Shown: positions 6,734 to 17,100 of the stretch, piece after piece | Layout: each line of letters starts with the position of its first letter | Position numbering within the stretch: position 1 is the stretch's first letter | From: CAZLQF01 sp964561545 | GTDB lineage: Bacteria > Bacteroidota > Bacteroidia > CAILMK01 > CAYYUA01 | Assembly: GCA_964561545.1 (NCBI GenBank) | Contig: CAZLQF010000024.1 | Span: forward strand, 1 to 40,430 | Direction: 5' to 3' | DNA: 40,430 nucleotides | The notes under the pieces: model-generated | Database searches by the model: none | The model's input: only the letters and a program-made list of their open reading frames with translations | Told to the model about the DNA's origin: nothing | Position numbers and translations under genes: made by a program

Positions 6734-9249
6734 AAAGACTTAGCAAGTTAACCCTATTATCGCTACTGATTTGCTTTCCTTTTCAAGTTTTGAATGCCAA
6801 CCCCCAGATAGTAGAGCCTGTTGAGTGGCAATTTCACATTAATTACCAGGAAGAAGGGGAAGCCGAACTGGTATTCAAGGCTGATATTGATGAAGGCTGG
6901 CATGTTTATGCCATGGATAAAATAGAGGGAGAAGGGCCCATCCCTACGTCATTTACTATTCAGGATGGAGCAGGTTACGAACTATTGGGCGATGTTGCGC
7001 CTAAAAAGGAACCCGTAACTAAGTTAGACCAAACGTTTGAAAAAGAATTAAGCTATTTCGAAAACCAAGCAGTTTTCATTCAAAAAGTGTCCTTTAGCGA
7101 CCCTTCAGCAATCATCAAAGGGTCATTGGAATACATGACGTGTGATGACAGCAGATGCCTGCCTCCTACTACCGAGGAATTTACTTTTGAACCCGACCAA
7201 TCGCAAATGGCCCTATCAACCAAGGAAGACGCATCATCAGATGGTCAATCCTTTAATCCCGGCAGCCAAGCCAATGTAAAATCATCAGGTTCATCTCAGG
7301 GAAACGAGATGGTTGATCCGATTAGTTGGAAATTTGAAAGCAAGCCTGCTGATAACGAAAATTTGAAAATAATAATGAAAGCCTCACTTGATGAAGGCTG
7401 GCATTTATACGGGCAGGAGGTGCCTGAAGATGGCCCTGTTGCTACTAATTTTACTTTTTCTCAAAATGATTCAGTAACCTATGAAGGCAACGTTCAAGCC
7501 ACTTCCTCCTCGGTACACAAGTATGACTCCACTTTTCAAATGGAGTTGACTTACTTTGATAATGAAGCCGTATTTGCCCAGGAAGTACAACTCAACGAAG
7601 CAGTCCAGGCTATCAAAGGAAGCGTGAGGTTCATGGTTTGTGACGATAGCCGCTGTTTACCGCCTGATAATAAGGAATTCAATGTACCTATTAGTGATGC
7701 CTTATTGAACAAAGTTGAAACCCAGGGTGGCACTACCAATGATACTTTGGGAGCAAAAGAGGAAGAAGAAAGTAAGACCTTTTGGGGCATTTTTATAGCT
7801 GGCTTAGCGGGTGGATTGCTGGCTTTGCTTACGCCTTGTGTTTTTCCAATGATCCCGCTTACGGTCAGTTTTTTTACCAAACAAAGCGAAAAAGCCAAAG
7901 GACTTTCCCAGGCTTTCCTTTATGGGATTTCCATCGTAGTGATTTACATAGCGGTGGGCTTCATTGTTACCAAAGCCCTGGGTGCAGATGCCATGAATGC
8001 GATGGCAAGCAGTGGATTTTGGAACATGTTATTCTTTATCATTTTCGCCTTTTTTGCGGCTTCTTTCTTTGGTGCTTTTGAATTAAGTGTTCCCAACTCC
8101 TGGGTTAATAAAATGGATGCCCAATCCGATCGTGGTGGGCTTATTGGCATCTTTTTCATGGCGTTTACCCTTGCATTGGTTTCATTTTCATGCACCGGCC
8201 CCATAATAGGAACATTGTTGGTACAAGCTGCCGTGGCCGGTAGTAATATTGGGCCTTTGATCGGTATGCTGGGGTTTTCTTTAGCGCTTGCAGTTCCTTT
8301 CACCATTTTTGCAGCATTTCCATCCTGGCTTAATACATTACCACAATCAGGTGGCTGGCTCAATTCTGTTAAAGTGGTATTGGGTTTTCTTGAGTTGGCG
8401 CTTGCTTTAAAATTTCTCTCCAATGTTGACCTGGTTTACCAATGGGAGGTAATTACCCGGGAAGTCTTCATAGGGATATGGATCACCATTTTCACCCTTA
8501 TGGGTTTTTACCTTTTGGGCAAGCTAAAATTTGCGCATGATACTGATTTGCCTTATATATCGGTTCCGCGGTTGTTCATGGCCATTGTATCCTTTGCATT
8601 TGTGGTTTATTTAATACCAGGTCTTTTTGGTGCTCCGCTTAAGATGATCAGCGGGTTTCCACCTCCAATGTTTTACAGAGAATGGAAAACCCAGCAGCCT
8701 TCCGATCAAGCCATTGCACAAAAAAGCGATGAAAACTCAAAGAGCGCATCCAGCCACAGCGATAAGGCCTGCCCCCATGGTCTAAATTGTTTCCATGATT
8801 ATGAAGCAGGCTTAGAACATGCCAAAAAAGTCAACAAACCCATCATGATCGACTTTACGGGTTGGACTTGTGTTAACTGCCGAAAAATGGAAGACAACGT
8901 ATGGATCAATGACCGCGTGTTTGAGTTAATTTCCAACGAATACGTTTTGGTATCCCTTTATGTAGACGATAAAACCGTGCTCCCGGAGCATGAACAATAC
9001 ATTTCTGAATTCAGCGGAGATAAGATCGAAACCGTGGGTAATAAGTGGAGCGATTTCCAGGCTACCAAGTATGGTGCCAATTCCCAGCCGTATTATGTAT
9101 TACTTGATCACGAAGAAAATGTAATGGTAGAGCCAAGAGGCTACACGCCTGATGTCCAAACATATATCAACTTCCTTGAAAAAGGATTGAAAAGATTTGA
9201 AAAGGGGCAAGAGCAAACAGCTGATCGTAACCAAAAGCTCAGCCATTAA
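6730..9249 (+). CDS. dsbD: Thiol:disulfide interchange protein DsbD with duplicated N-terminal domain
   Basis: 839 residues, clearly longer than E. coli DsbD (about 565). A signal peptide (1-23) is followed by two tandem DsbD-alpha-type domains, about 29-155 and 196-322. Each has the same EGWH, Y/F and CDDSRCLPP signatures, with cysteine pairs C138/C143 and C304/C309. A polytopic beta domain (about 350-640) contains the redox pair in LLTPCVFP (C370) and SFSCTGP (C488). The C-terminal thioredoxin-like gamma domain has GWTCVNCRKM (C714, C717). The protein carries electrons from cytosolic thioredoxin across the inner membrane to periplasmic thiol proteins, including those needed for cytochrome c maturation; the cbb3 cluster in this window encodes c-type cytochromes. 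gmhA starts 26 bp downstream, so they may form one transcript. Confidence 0.93.
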   Translation: MKRLSKLTLLSLLICFPFQVLNANPQIVEPVEWQFHINYQEEGEAELVFKADIDEGWHVYAMDKIEGEGPIPTSFTIQDGAGYELLGDVAPKKEPVTKLDQTFEKELSYFENQAVFIQKVSFSDPSAIIKGSLEYMTCDDSRCLPPTTEEFTFEPDQSQMALSTKEDASSDGQSFNPGSQANVKSSGSSQGNEMVDPISWKFESKPADNENLKIIMKASLDEGWHLYGQEVPEDGPVATNFTFSQNDSVTYEGNVQATSSSVHKYDSTFQMELTYFDNEAVFAQEVQLNEAVQAIKGSVRFMVCDDSRCLPPDNKEFNVPISDALLNKVETQGGTTNDTLGAKEEEESKTFWGIFIAGLAGGLLALLTPCVFPMIPLTVSFFTKQSEKAKGLSQAFLYGISIVVIYIAVGFIVTKALGADAMNAMASSGFWNMLFFIIFAFFAASFFGAFELSVPNSWVNKMDAQSDRGGLIGIFFMAFTLALVSFSCTGPIIGTLLVQAAVAGSNIGPLIGMLGFSLALAVPFTIFAAFPSWLNTLPQSGGWLNSVKVVLGFLELALALKFLSNVDLVYQWEVITREVFIGIWITIFTLMGFYLLGKLKFAHDTDLPYISVPRLFMAIVSFAFVVYLIPGLFGAPLKMISGFPPPMFYREWKTQQPSDQAIAQKSDENSKSASSHSDKACPHGLNCFHDYEAGLEHAKKVNKPIMIDFTGWTCVNCRKMEDNVWINDRVFELISNEYVLVSLYVDDKTVLPEHEQYISEFSGDKIETVGNKWSDFQATKYGANSQPYYVLLDHEENVMVEPRGYTPDVQTYINFLEKGLKRFEKGQEQTADRNQKLSH

Positions 9250-9275
9250 CTGGTGCCCTATGTAAACCTTATTTA

Positions 9276-9860
9276 ATGGAAATTCCAAAAACACACCTAT
9301 TAGAAGCTCACCAATTATTAGAGCAATTTTTAAGTAATGAAGTTAATCTTAAAAGTATAGAGCAAGCAGGCGACATGCTGATTGATGCCATTCAAAATGG
9401 TAACCGCATTTATGCTTGTGGCAATGGAGGCTCTATGTGTGACGCCATGCATTTTGCTGAGGAAATGGTTGGCAAATTCAGAAATGAAAGGAGTGCCTTA
9501 CCAGCAGTTGCTATTTCGGATCCTGGCTACTTAAGTTGCGCATCCAATGATTTTGGTTACGAATACGTTTTTTCCCGGTATTTAGAGGCATTTGCCCAAC
9601 CAGGCGATGTATTGTTAGGCATAAGTACAAGTGGCAACTCAAGAAACATTCTTAATGCCATTGAAGTAGCCAACAAAAACAACGTGAAAGTAATTGGCCT
9701 TACCGGTAAAGATGGAGGTGAAATGGCGAAATTCAGTGACATAGAAGTTAGAGCACCCAATTCCCAATATGCTGACCGTGCCCAGGAAATCCACATTAAG
9801 ATCATCCATATCTTCATAGATTATGTTGAGCAAAAGCTGGGAATGGTTCCTCAAACCTAA
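9276..9860 (+). CDS. gmhA: Phosphoheptose isomerase (sedoheptulose-7-phosphate isomerase)
   Basis: 194 residues, the normal length. The SIS fold is evident: ACGNGGSMCDAMHFAEEMVG combines the sugar-phosphate loop with the zinc-binding His (about 59) and Glu; ISTSGNSRN is the second phosphate-binding loop; the C-terminal AQEIHIKIIHIFID carries the Gln and His ligands typical of GmhA. It converts sedoheptulose 7-phosphate to D-glycero-D-manno-heptose 7-phosphate, the first step toward ADP-heptose for LPS core or for S-layer and glycan heptose. It lies 26 bp behind dsbD. The heptose kinase/adenylyltransferase and phosphatase genes are not in the window. Confidence 0.93.
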   Translation: MEIPKTHLLEAHQLLEQFLSNEVNLKSIEQAGDMLIDAIQNGNRIYACGNGGSMCDAMHFAEEMVGKFRNERSALPAVAISDPGYLSCASNDFGYEYVFSRYLEAFAQPGDVLLGISTSGNSRNILNAIEVANKNNVKVIGLTGKDGGEMAKFSDIEVRAPNSQYADRAQEIHIKIIHIFIDYVEQKLGMVPQT

Positions 9861-10173
9861 AGCTTTACGGATTCTATGTTTCCCTTCCATTACGCAGCCA
9901 AATAAATGAGCCATAGCCTTATTATACAGGCTATTTACCATAAATTGGGTATTGATTTTGGGCTGGATTTCTAAAAAGCCAAAGCTCACCACTTGCGTTC
10001 ATTTTCAATAATTCAACAAGATTTTTAAAAGATCGATCGCTGCATTGCCAAGGGTTCTATTTATATATGCCTGGTCAAAGAAATAAATTTGGCTTTAATA
10101 ATACCGTTGAAATTCTTATATTAGCGCTGAATTAGACTGTTTTGTACAACCGGAAAACACCCACTATACCATT
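9861..10173. other. Intergenic region before citrate synthase
   Basis: No gene is apparent. A small stem ATAGCC/GGCTAT occurs about 60 bp after gmhA but lacks a T-run. The right half carries a promoter-like sequence listed separately. Confidence 0.5.
10060..10091 (+). promoter_or_regulatory. Candidate promoter of citrate synthase
   Basis: TAAATTTG at 10084-10091 matches TAnnTTTG exactly; TTT at 10060-10062 sits 21 bp upstream at the -33 position (consensus TTG). It predicts a start near 10097 and a leader of about 77 nt. Confidence 0.4.
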
Positions 10174-11478
10174 ATGAGTAATCTTAAAGAAAAATTCGAA
10201 GGGAAAGGTTTAAAAGTTCGTGAAGAAGTCCAGGATATTCGCAAAAATCAGGGCGATGTTACGTTAGGTGAATATACAGTAGGCCAAGCTTATGGCGGCA
10301 TGAAAGGCATTAAAGGTTTGGTTTACGAACCATCCTCGCTGGATCCTGAAGAAGGCATCAGGTTCAGGGGGTATACCATTCCCGAATTACGGGAAAAATT
10401 GCCGAAAGCAGAAGGTGGTGTAGAGCCCCTTCCTGAAGGGCTATTCTACTTAATGCTCATGGATGACCTTCCCAACAATTCCGATGCTAAAGAGGTAAGT
10501 GATGAATGGAAAAAGCGAAGTAATGTTCCCAAGCATGTTTTCAATACGCTTGATTCCCTTCCCCCTCATACCCATCCGATGACGCAATTCAGTCTTGCAA
10601 TTCTTTCAATGCAGACCGAGTCGGTATTCTCCAAGGCATATCGGGATGGAGCCAACCGGACTGACCTATGGAAATACATGTATGAAGACGTCATGAACCT
10701 AATTGGGCGTCTTCCAAGGGTTGCAGCTTACATTTATCGAAGGACTTACCTTAATGGTGACCACATAGAACCCAACCCGCACTTGGATTGGGCCGCAAAC
10801 TTTGCCCATATGCTTGGTTATAAGGACAATGAGGAGTTTATGCGGCTCATGCGTTTATACCTAACCATTCATGCTGATCATGAAGGTGGCAACGTTTCAG
10901 CCCACACGGTAAGATTGGTTGGGTCCTCATTGAGCGATGCTTATTATGCTTTTTCAGCCGGCATGGGTGGCTTGGCAGGGCCTTTACACGGCTTAGCGAA
11001 CCAGGAAGTGATCCGATGGATCTTCCAAATGCGGGACCAAATAGGCGCTTCCAAGCCTACTAAAAAACAGGTAGAAAATTACGTTAAGGAAACCCTTAAT
11101 AATGGTCAGGTGATCCCTGGCTACGGCCATGCTGTATTAAGGAAAACAGACCCCCGATTCAGTGCTCAAAGAGAATTTGCACTTAAGCACATGCCAAATG
11201 ATGAGTTGATCCAAACGGTAGGGCAGCTTTATGAAGTGGTACCCGATATTCTATCTGATATTGCTAAAATCCAAAATCCCTGGCCAAATGTGGATGCCCA
11301 CTCTGGTGCATTGCTTGTTCATTACGGGCTTGATCAATACGATTTTTACACGGTATTGTTTGGCGTTTCAAGAAGTTTAGGAACTTTAGCATCCCTTATA
11401 TGGGATCGCATGCTTATGTTGCCCATTGAAAGGCCCAAATCCGTGACAACCAAGTGGATCAAGGAGCAACTTCAATAA
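10174..11478 (+). CDS. Citrate synthase, mitochondrial/eukaryotic type
   Basis: 434 residues. The sequence resembles animal and fungal mitochondrial citrate synthase rather than the E. coli GltA type: LYLTIHADHEGGNVSAHT, then GLAGPLHGLANQEV and IPGYGHAVLRKTDPR. The catalytic triad is present at H272 (PLHGLAN), H319 (GYGHA) and D374 (VDAHSG), almost the same numbers as in the pig enzyme. It condenses acetyl-CoA and oxaloacetate into citrate at the entry of the TCA cycle. No mitochondrial leader is present; the N terminus MSNLKEKF is plain. Members of this subfamily are known in some bacteria, including Bacteroidota, so this need not be a recent transfer. The gene is monocistronic with its own promoter-like and terminator-like sequences. 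Confidence 0.93.
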   Translation: MSNLKEKFEGKGLKVREEVQDIRKNQGDVTLGEYTVGQAYGGMKGIKGLVYEPSSLDPEEGIRFRGYTIPELREKLPKAEGGVEPLPEGLFYLMLMDDLPNNSDAKEVSDEWKKRSNVPKHVFNTLDSLPPHTHPMTQFSLAILSMQTESVFSKAYRDGANRTDLWKYMYEDVMNLIGRLPRVAAYIYRRTYLNGDHIEPNPHLDWAANFAHMLGYKDNEEFMRLMRLYLTIHADHEGGNVSAHTVRLVGSSLSDAYYAFSAGMGGLAGPLHGLANQEVIRWIFQMRDQIGASKPTKKQVENYVKETLNNGQVIPGYGHAVLRKTDPRFSAQREFALKHMPNDELIQTVGQLYEVVPDILSDIAKIQNPWPNVDAHSGALLVHYGLDQYDFYTVLFGVSRSLGTLASLIWDRMLMLPIERPKSVTTKWIKEQLQ

Positions 11479-11599
11479 ATTACCCAGGATTTGGTGTTCT
11501 TGTTTGGGATTGATCAATGCTTTTATTAGGGTGACGAATTGGCAACGGCTTATTGGTTTAAGCTTTTGATTTACCCAAAATTGATCAAGGATATGGTTC

Positions 11600-11629
11600 A
11601 TGAAAGGCCTGGTTTCATAAGCTTTTTTT
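11600..11629 (+). terminator. Weak terminator-like hairpin after citrate synthase
   Basis: ATGAAA (11600-11605) and TTTCAT (11613-11618) form a six-pair stem with a GGCCTGG loop, followed by seven T at 11623-11629. The stem is AT-rich, so strength is doubtful. Confidence 0.35.
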
Positions 11630-11745
11630 GAATGAAATGCTATTTTTGGCCTTGATTTTATGGACGAATCCAATTAGCTTGTAGTAGCGTTAAAATTTAG
11701 CCATATCAAATCCAATTCCTTTAGCGTAATGTAAAATCAAGCACA

Positions 11746-12384
11746 ATGGCGTACGTCAAACAGTTTACCTTCAATCCTTTTTATGAAAATAGTTATGTGG
11801 TCTATGATGATTCAAAGGAATGCATCATCATAGACCCTGGATGCATTGATCAAAGTGAAAAAAGGGATTTAACAAATTTTATTAAGGAACAACAGCTTAT
11901 TCCCCAACGCCTTATCAATACGCACTGCCACATAGATCATATATTCGGTAATCAGTTTATAAGCGCTGCTTATAATTTAGAGCTGGAGGCAAACTTTATA
12001 GAAGAGGCTAATATTAAAGAAGCAGCCAATTTTGCCATGGCTTTAGGCGTACCTGATCCTAACAGTCCACTTCCATCCAAAAACCTTGAAGGGGGCGGGA
12101 ACATAACCTTCGGTAATACCAACTTACAAATCCTTTTCACGCCAGGCCATTCTGCAGGCCACGTCACTTTGTTCTCAAAACCCGATCGGTTTGCCATAAG
12201 TGCAGATGTATTGTTTATGGGTGGTATTGGCAGGACAGATCTTCCGGGTGGTGATTTTGACACCCTTATTCGTACCATTAAAGAGCAACTTTATCCTTTA
12301 GGGGATGACGTCACCATTTTTCCGGGGCATGGGCCTGAAACCACCATTGGCCGTGAAAAACAAAGCAATCCTTTTTTAACCTGA
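11746..12384 (+). CDS. MBL-fold hydrolase, glyoxalase II-like
   Basis: 212 residues of metallo-beta-lactamase fold. NTHCHIDHIFGN carries the zinc motif HxHxDH (H60, H62, D64, H65). The remaining ligands are in FTPGHSAGHV, SADVLFMGGIGRTDLPGGD and FPGHGPETTIGREK. This short form without the C-terminal HAGH domain is usually annotated as hydroxyacylglutathione-hydrolase-like; because most Bacteroidota lack glutathione, the true thioester substrate is unknown. The family may act on other acyl-thiols. The end of the gene overlaps the end of convergent ispF by 9 bp, so no separate terminators fit between them. Confidence 0.85.
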   Translation: MAYVKQFTFNPFYENSYVVYDDSKECIIIDPGCIDQSEKRDLTNFIKEQQLIPQRLINTHCHIDHIFGNQFISAAYNLELEANFIEEANIKEAANFAMALGVPDPNSPLPSKNLEGGGNITFGNTNLQILFTPGHSAGHVTLFSKPDRFAISADVLFMGGIGRTDLPGGDFDTLIRTIKEQLYPLGDDVTIFPGHGPETTIGREKQSNPFLT

Positions 12385-12855
12385 TTGGATAAGTGCTACC
12401 GCATAAGCACTTACGCCTTCTTCCTGACCCACGTATCCAAGTTTTTCGGTGGTAGTAGCTTTTATGGAGATCTGGCCTTCACTGATGGAGGCCCAATTAG
12501 CAATGGCTGCCTTCATGGATGGCAGGTAACTTGTAATTTTAGGTTTTTGAAGACAAACCGTTACATCAATATTGCCGATTTCATAGGGTTGGTCTTTTAA
12601 CTTAAGGGAAACTTCATGCAATAACGCCTTACTGTCAATATCCTGGTAAGCATCATCTGAAGGGGGAAAGTGGGTACCAATGTCTCCCAAATTAGCTGCG
12701 CCTAATAAGGCATCGCAAATAGCATGAATAACCACATCTGCATCTGAATGACCAACACCTCCTTTGCCATGGTCTATTTGAACGCCACCTAAAGTTAATC
12801 GGGCATTTTCTTTTAATTGATGAACATCAAAGCCAAATCCAATACGAAAGCTCAT
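12376..12855 (-). CDS. ispF: 2-C-methyl-D-erythritol 2,4-cyclodiphosphate synthase
   Basis: 159 residues, the standard size. GFGFDVHQL gives the zinc ligands D10 and H12, and GHSDADVVIHAICDALLGAA gives H44 and the conserved active-site loop; GDIGTHFPPSD and KATTTEKLGYVGQEEG are further IspF signatures. It cyclises 4-diphosphocytidyl-methylerythritol 2-phosphate with release of CMP in the MEP isoprenoid pathway, so this organism makes isopentenyl diphosphate by that route. It starts 28 bp after porV on the same strand and is probably the last gene of porU-porV-ispF. Its 3' end overlaps that of the MBL hydrolase gene by 9 bp. Confidence 0.95.
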   Translation of the reverse strand: MSFRIGFGFDVHQLKENARLTLGGVQIDHGKGGVGHSDADVVIHAICDALLGAANLGDIGTHFPPSDDAYQDIDSKALLHEVSLKLKDQPYEIGNIDVTVCLQKPKITSYLPSMKAAIANWASISEGQISIKATTTEKLGYVGQEEGVSAYAVALIQSG

Positions 12856-12883
12856 TCAATTTAGGTTGTTACCTGGTATTGGT

Positions 12884-14128
12884 TTAGTTTTTTGCTTCCT
12901 CATTAAAGTTAAACTGAAGCGATACCCGAATGGTATTTTCAAGCGGGCTGGTGGTATTGGCCTCTTGACTATTGGTAGGGACCAGGTAAGATACGTCCAA
13001 ACCAAATACATTGTACCTAAGTCCTGCACCGAGGGTTAGGTACTGACGATTTCCTTTATTGGGGTGTTCATAAAAATAGCCCCCCCTGATGGCAAATTGA
13101 TCATCGTACCAATATTCAAGGCCTAAGGATGGCTTTATTTCACGCATTTCTTCGGTAAAACCGCCAGGTGCATCCGCAAAAGATTGGAATATACCTCTAA
13201 TGACCGATACGGTAGGCCTTTTTCCACTTTTAATCTTTAAATCTCCACTATTATTGAAAACCCTTTGCCCCGCTGAATCTGTTTCATACACAGGCGGCGT
13301 AGGAATTAAAAGTTTATTAACATCAAATAAGATGGCTAACTCGTTGTACTTATCCAACTGAAAATTCAAGTACGATCCAAGTTTTAGTTTGGTGGGGATG
13401 AAATCTTTATCTACATCTTCCGTATAAGTAATTTTAGAACCAATGTTCGAGATATTAGCACCTAAAGCAAGTTCAGCTTTTTTACCAAAGAGGTTTTCAA
13501 TGTCTTCGGTCCAGTACATCGAAAGATCACCTGCTATGGAAGTTCCGGGCTCGGTAACCTCTCCGTTTGAAAGCGGTGTATTGCCAGAAAGATTGGAGTA
13601 AATAAACCGAAGGGAAACTCCAATAGACAAGTTATCTGAAAGTTTACGGGCATAAGCACCATCAACTGCCATTTCATAAGGCCTGAATTGGCCTATTTCC
13701 TGAGCATTTTCATTGGTAAAGGTGATATCTCCTAAAGAAAAATAGCGCAAAGAACCGCCAAAACCTGAGAGGTCATTGATCCTTTTATAACCCGATAAAT
13801 AGGACAAGTTAATGTCAGGCACCAAGTTTCTTAACCATGGTGTATAGGAAAGCCCAAATCCAAAATCATCTTCCATAAAGGCCAGCTTAGCAGGATTCCA
13901 ATGAATGGTGTTCGCGTCAGGACTCATGGCAACGCCAGCATCTCCCAGAGCACCTGACCGTGAATCCGGTGTAATTGCTGCAAATGGAACTGCTGATGTG
14001 ATCACATTACGCTGGCCATTCAAGCCTACCTCATTGTTTTGAGCAAGAATGTCGGTTAAAGAAAAACAGCTTAGAACAATAATTATACTAAAAAATTTTC
14101 CCACTATTCTTTTCATAATATTTGCCAT
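12884..14128 (-). CDS. porV: Type IX secretion outer-membrane protein PorV (LptO)
   Basis: 414 residues with a signal peptide ending near LTDILAQ. The mature N terminus has the typical PorV text PDSRSGALGDAGVAMSPDA followed by NTIHWNPAKLAF, and the rest is beta-barrel-like, ending in an aromatic residue-containing strand (VSLQFNFNE). PorV is a FadL-like 14-strand barrel that collects T9SS substrates from the translocon by their C-terminal domain and delivers them to PorU on the cell surface. It starts 45 bp after porU and precedes ispF. An alternative ATG four codons in (14116) would give the more usual MKRIVGKFF start; both leave a valid signal peptide. Confidence 0.93.
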   Translation of the reverse strand: MANIMKRIVGKFFSIIIVLSCFSLTDILAQNNEVGLNGQRNVITSAVPFAAITPDSRSGALGDAGVAMSPDANTIHWNPAKLAFMEDDFGFGLSYTPWLRNLVPDINLSYLSGYKRINDLSGFGGSLRYFSLGDITFTNENAQEIGQFRPYEMAVDGAYARKLSDNLSIGVSLRFIYSNLSGNTPLSNGEVTEPGTSIAGDLSMYWTEDIENLFGKKAELALGANISNIGSKITYTEDVDKDFIPTKLKLGSYLNFQLDKYNELAILFDVNKLLIPTPPVYETDSAGQRVFNNSGDLKIKSGKRPTVSVIRGIFQSFADAPGGFTEEMREIKPSLGLEYWYDDQFAIRGGYFYEHPNKGNRQYLTLGAGLRYNVFGLDVSYLVPTNSQEANTTSPLENTIRVSLQFNFNEEAKN

Positions 14129-14173
14129 TCATTGAAGTGTTCAAAGTTAAAAACAAACGGAGATAAATTCAAT

Positions 14174-17100
14174 TTATTTTAAAATTACAAGTTTATTTGA
14201 TTTTCTTGCAATTTTACCCCCATCGGTGGTCAAGGTTAGACGGTAAATATAAACGCCCCCTTTAAGCTTATTGTGGTTGCTATTTCTTCCACTCCACGTA
14301 ATTTCATTTTTTTCGGAGCTAACGCTTTGATTTAAGGTTCTTACATGGGTACCATTGGGCTTTACTATTTCAATTTTAGCATTAAGGCTTTGAGCTTCCC
14401 CATTGTGTTCAAATTTAAATTTCGTTTGGTCTTGAAAAGGATTGGGGTAATTCAATAATTTGTCGATAACAAGTTTGTTGGAATTGGCTACAATGAACTC
14501 AGTAAATCCGGTACCAGAATTGTTAACTACGTCCCATACCTTGACCTTGGCTCTATGTCTTCCTTCCGGTAAATCCTTTAACTGGTACTTGATGGTTCCT
14601 TTCTTGTAATTGTCCAAGCCGGCTTCATAAGCATCGTTAAGCAAGATTGGCGCTCCGTCATCTATTAGCAAGGAAGGCTCGTGTCCAATACTACCACTTA
14701 CGATGTTCAAGCCATTTTCGTCATAAACTTTTGCTACTAACAATGGTTCCTCACCTGTTGTTCCGCCAAAATTAAAGGTAGTATCGTTCATGTAGACATC
14801 TACTACTGGGGGCTCATCATCTTGAATGGGATCCTCAGCGGTTCCACCAATAACTACGTCCGAAGCACCATTTGCATCTATTTTACCATTGTCAGCATAA
14901 TAACTGATCTTACCAAAGTCTTTTTGATAGGAAATATCTTTAGGCGTCACAAACGTAAATTTGAAATTACCATTTTCTACACTTGCCCGCCCTTTAAAAA
15001 TGACGTTTTCCAGAGACTTAAATTTTTTCCTGGAACTACCTTCATCATTGCCTAACGTGGTTAATTCAACGGGTTTATCAAAAATAGTTGGGTGAACAAT
15101 GCCATTAAAGTCTTTTAACAATTGCCCGTTATCATTGACGACCTCACCATGAACGGTATACTTGCCAAGCGCACCCAGGGTGTCTTTCTGGCGCTCATTA
15201 TGATCTGTAACTTTAGTAGTTTGAATGTTTTCTTGCGGGTAAGCCAGAGTTAAAGCCGGATCCCCAATCAGGGCAAATTTTAGAGCGTTACCAGCATCTT
15301 CATTGCGCTGATTGTATTGATTTTTACCATCTTTAAGGATTTCCCCGAGGGTTTTGTGATCGCCATTTTCTTTTTCAAATAAATTGTCTTTAAGAAAATC
15401 TTTGGTAAGCCTGAAATTAGAACTTGCAAATACCAGCCGGGTTGTACTTAATAATCCAATCGCTCCTCCATCAGGCTTAAAGAAAATCTTTTCTCCTAAG
15501 GAGGTTCGCTGCGGATCATCAAACCTGGAGAATTCACATGTAGCGGTCATAATTAGCGGTAGCTTGTCGTAATTCTCCCATTCTTTCACATCCTCCAATT
15601 GCAAAACCCTTTCGTGTGCGAGCCCCAATTCACCACCATGCCCCATGTAGTTCATAACCAAATTGCCTTCCTCTATTCTTCTATTGATGGCTCTTTTAGC
15701 ATCAGGATATCTTGCACCATTGGGCGTAGACTTCTGTTGATAAGCATCCAAATAAATCTTTTCTACATTAAATGATGGATAATTGTTGGTCATAATATCC
15801 GTTAAATTCTCAGAATCACGGAAATATTTGTTGTTATCCTCATCATCCGCGACTAAAGAGACTGTATTTCTCCAACTTCCCAATGTTTTTTGATTGTAAT
15901 AGTGTTTGATCTTTTGAATAACTTCTTTTGCTTGTTGTTTCTTGTTAAAAGGCATCCTACCTATCCCGATTTCAAGGTCATGGTTGGCATTATTATTATT
16001 TGAAAGTTGATCTAAATTGCCTTCACCTTCATCTAAAAAACCATAAAAATCATCAGAAGCGAAAGAACTGATAGGGTGATTAATAGATTCTGATTGATAA
16101 GTAGGTACGTAATTGGTGTTATTATCCAAACGATCCTTGTAATCGTAGGAAGCATCTCCGAATAACAAAAGATACTTTAACTTAACATCGTTTTGCTGCC
16201 CCTTCTGGTGCATATAGCGGACAAAATTGCGAATGGCAGCAATATCCTGAACCCCGGATGAAAACTCATTGTAGATGGATTGAGGTGTGACTGTATGAAC
16301 TTTTAATTGGTCTTCATTCCTATGAAAATTGGCCAATTCTTTAGCTTGACCCTCTAAAAACCCTGGCGTAATGATCAACATCTCTGTCGGTGCTAAGCCG
16401 TGTAAATTTTGATTGGCCAATTTGCCTTTAAATTCGGCTTTATAAGCCTGTTCATCTTTAAATACAACAAATCGATGAAGGGTATCGGTATTTGATTGAA
16501 AATAATGTTCATCGTTGTTGGTTTTAACCGGCAAATTAACCGGACGTTGTTTATCTGTAATACGCCAAACATTGAATTGGTTTGCTTCAGTATTAACATA
16601 AAACCTTCCTGCGTTCTCTATTGCTTGTTGGCGGCTGTACTTGTCCTGTACTAATAGCTGTTGGTCGTTAAAGTTCAATGGGCTTCTACCATTAAGATAG
16701 ATGTAATTCAACCAACCGGTTGCTTGCCCATAGTTTTGCTTGTACCGCAAATTAAATTTCAATTCCTCTGCTGATAAGTTAACAAAAGAAGCTTTTGACC
16801 CTTCAATGGTGTATTGAGCATTGTAGTCAGACACCCTCACATTGGGTAAATTAATGTTAAAGTTTCGTTGGTCATTGATACCAACCCGGAAATTGCTTTT
16901 GCTTCTTGAACGATGAGCCACCTTCACCTTGAAGTAAAAAGAGTCTACCGGATTCTCCAGTTTAAAAGGTATGGTTTGGGACAATTTTTCATTAAATTCT
17001 TCTCCATACCAATCGCGTCCGGTCTTGATCCGCTCGGTTACATCATTGGCGTAGCCTTTTTCATGGTACAACAGTTGGTCATAAGATCGGGTGGAGTAAC

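Noticed and set aside
7944..8423. 159-residue minus-strand frame inside dsbD
   Set aside because: Shadow of the DsbD membrane domain on the opposite strand.
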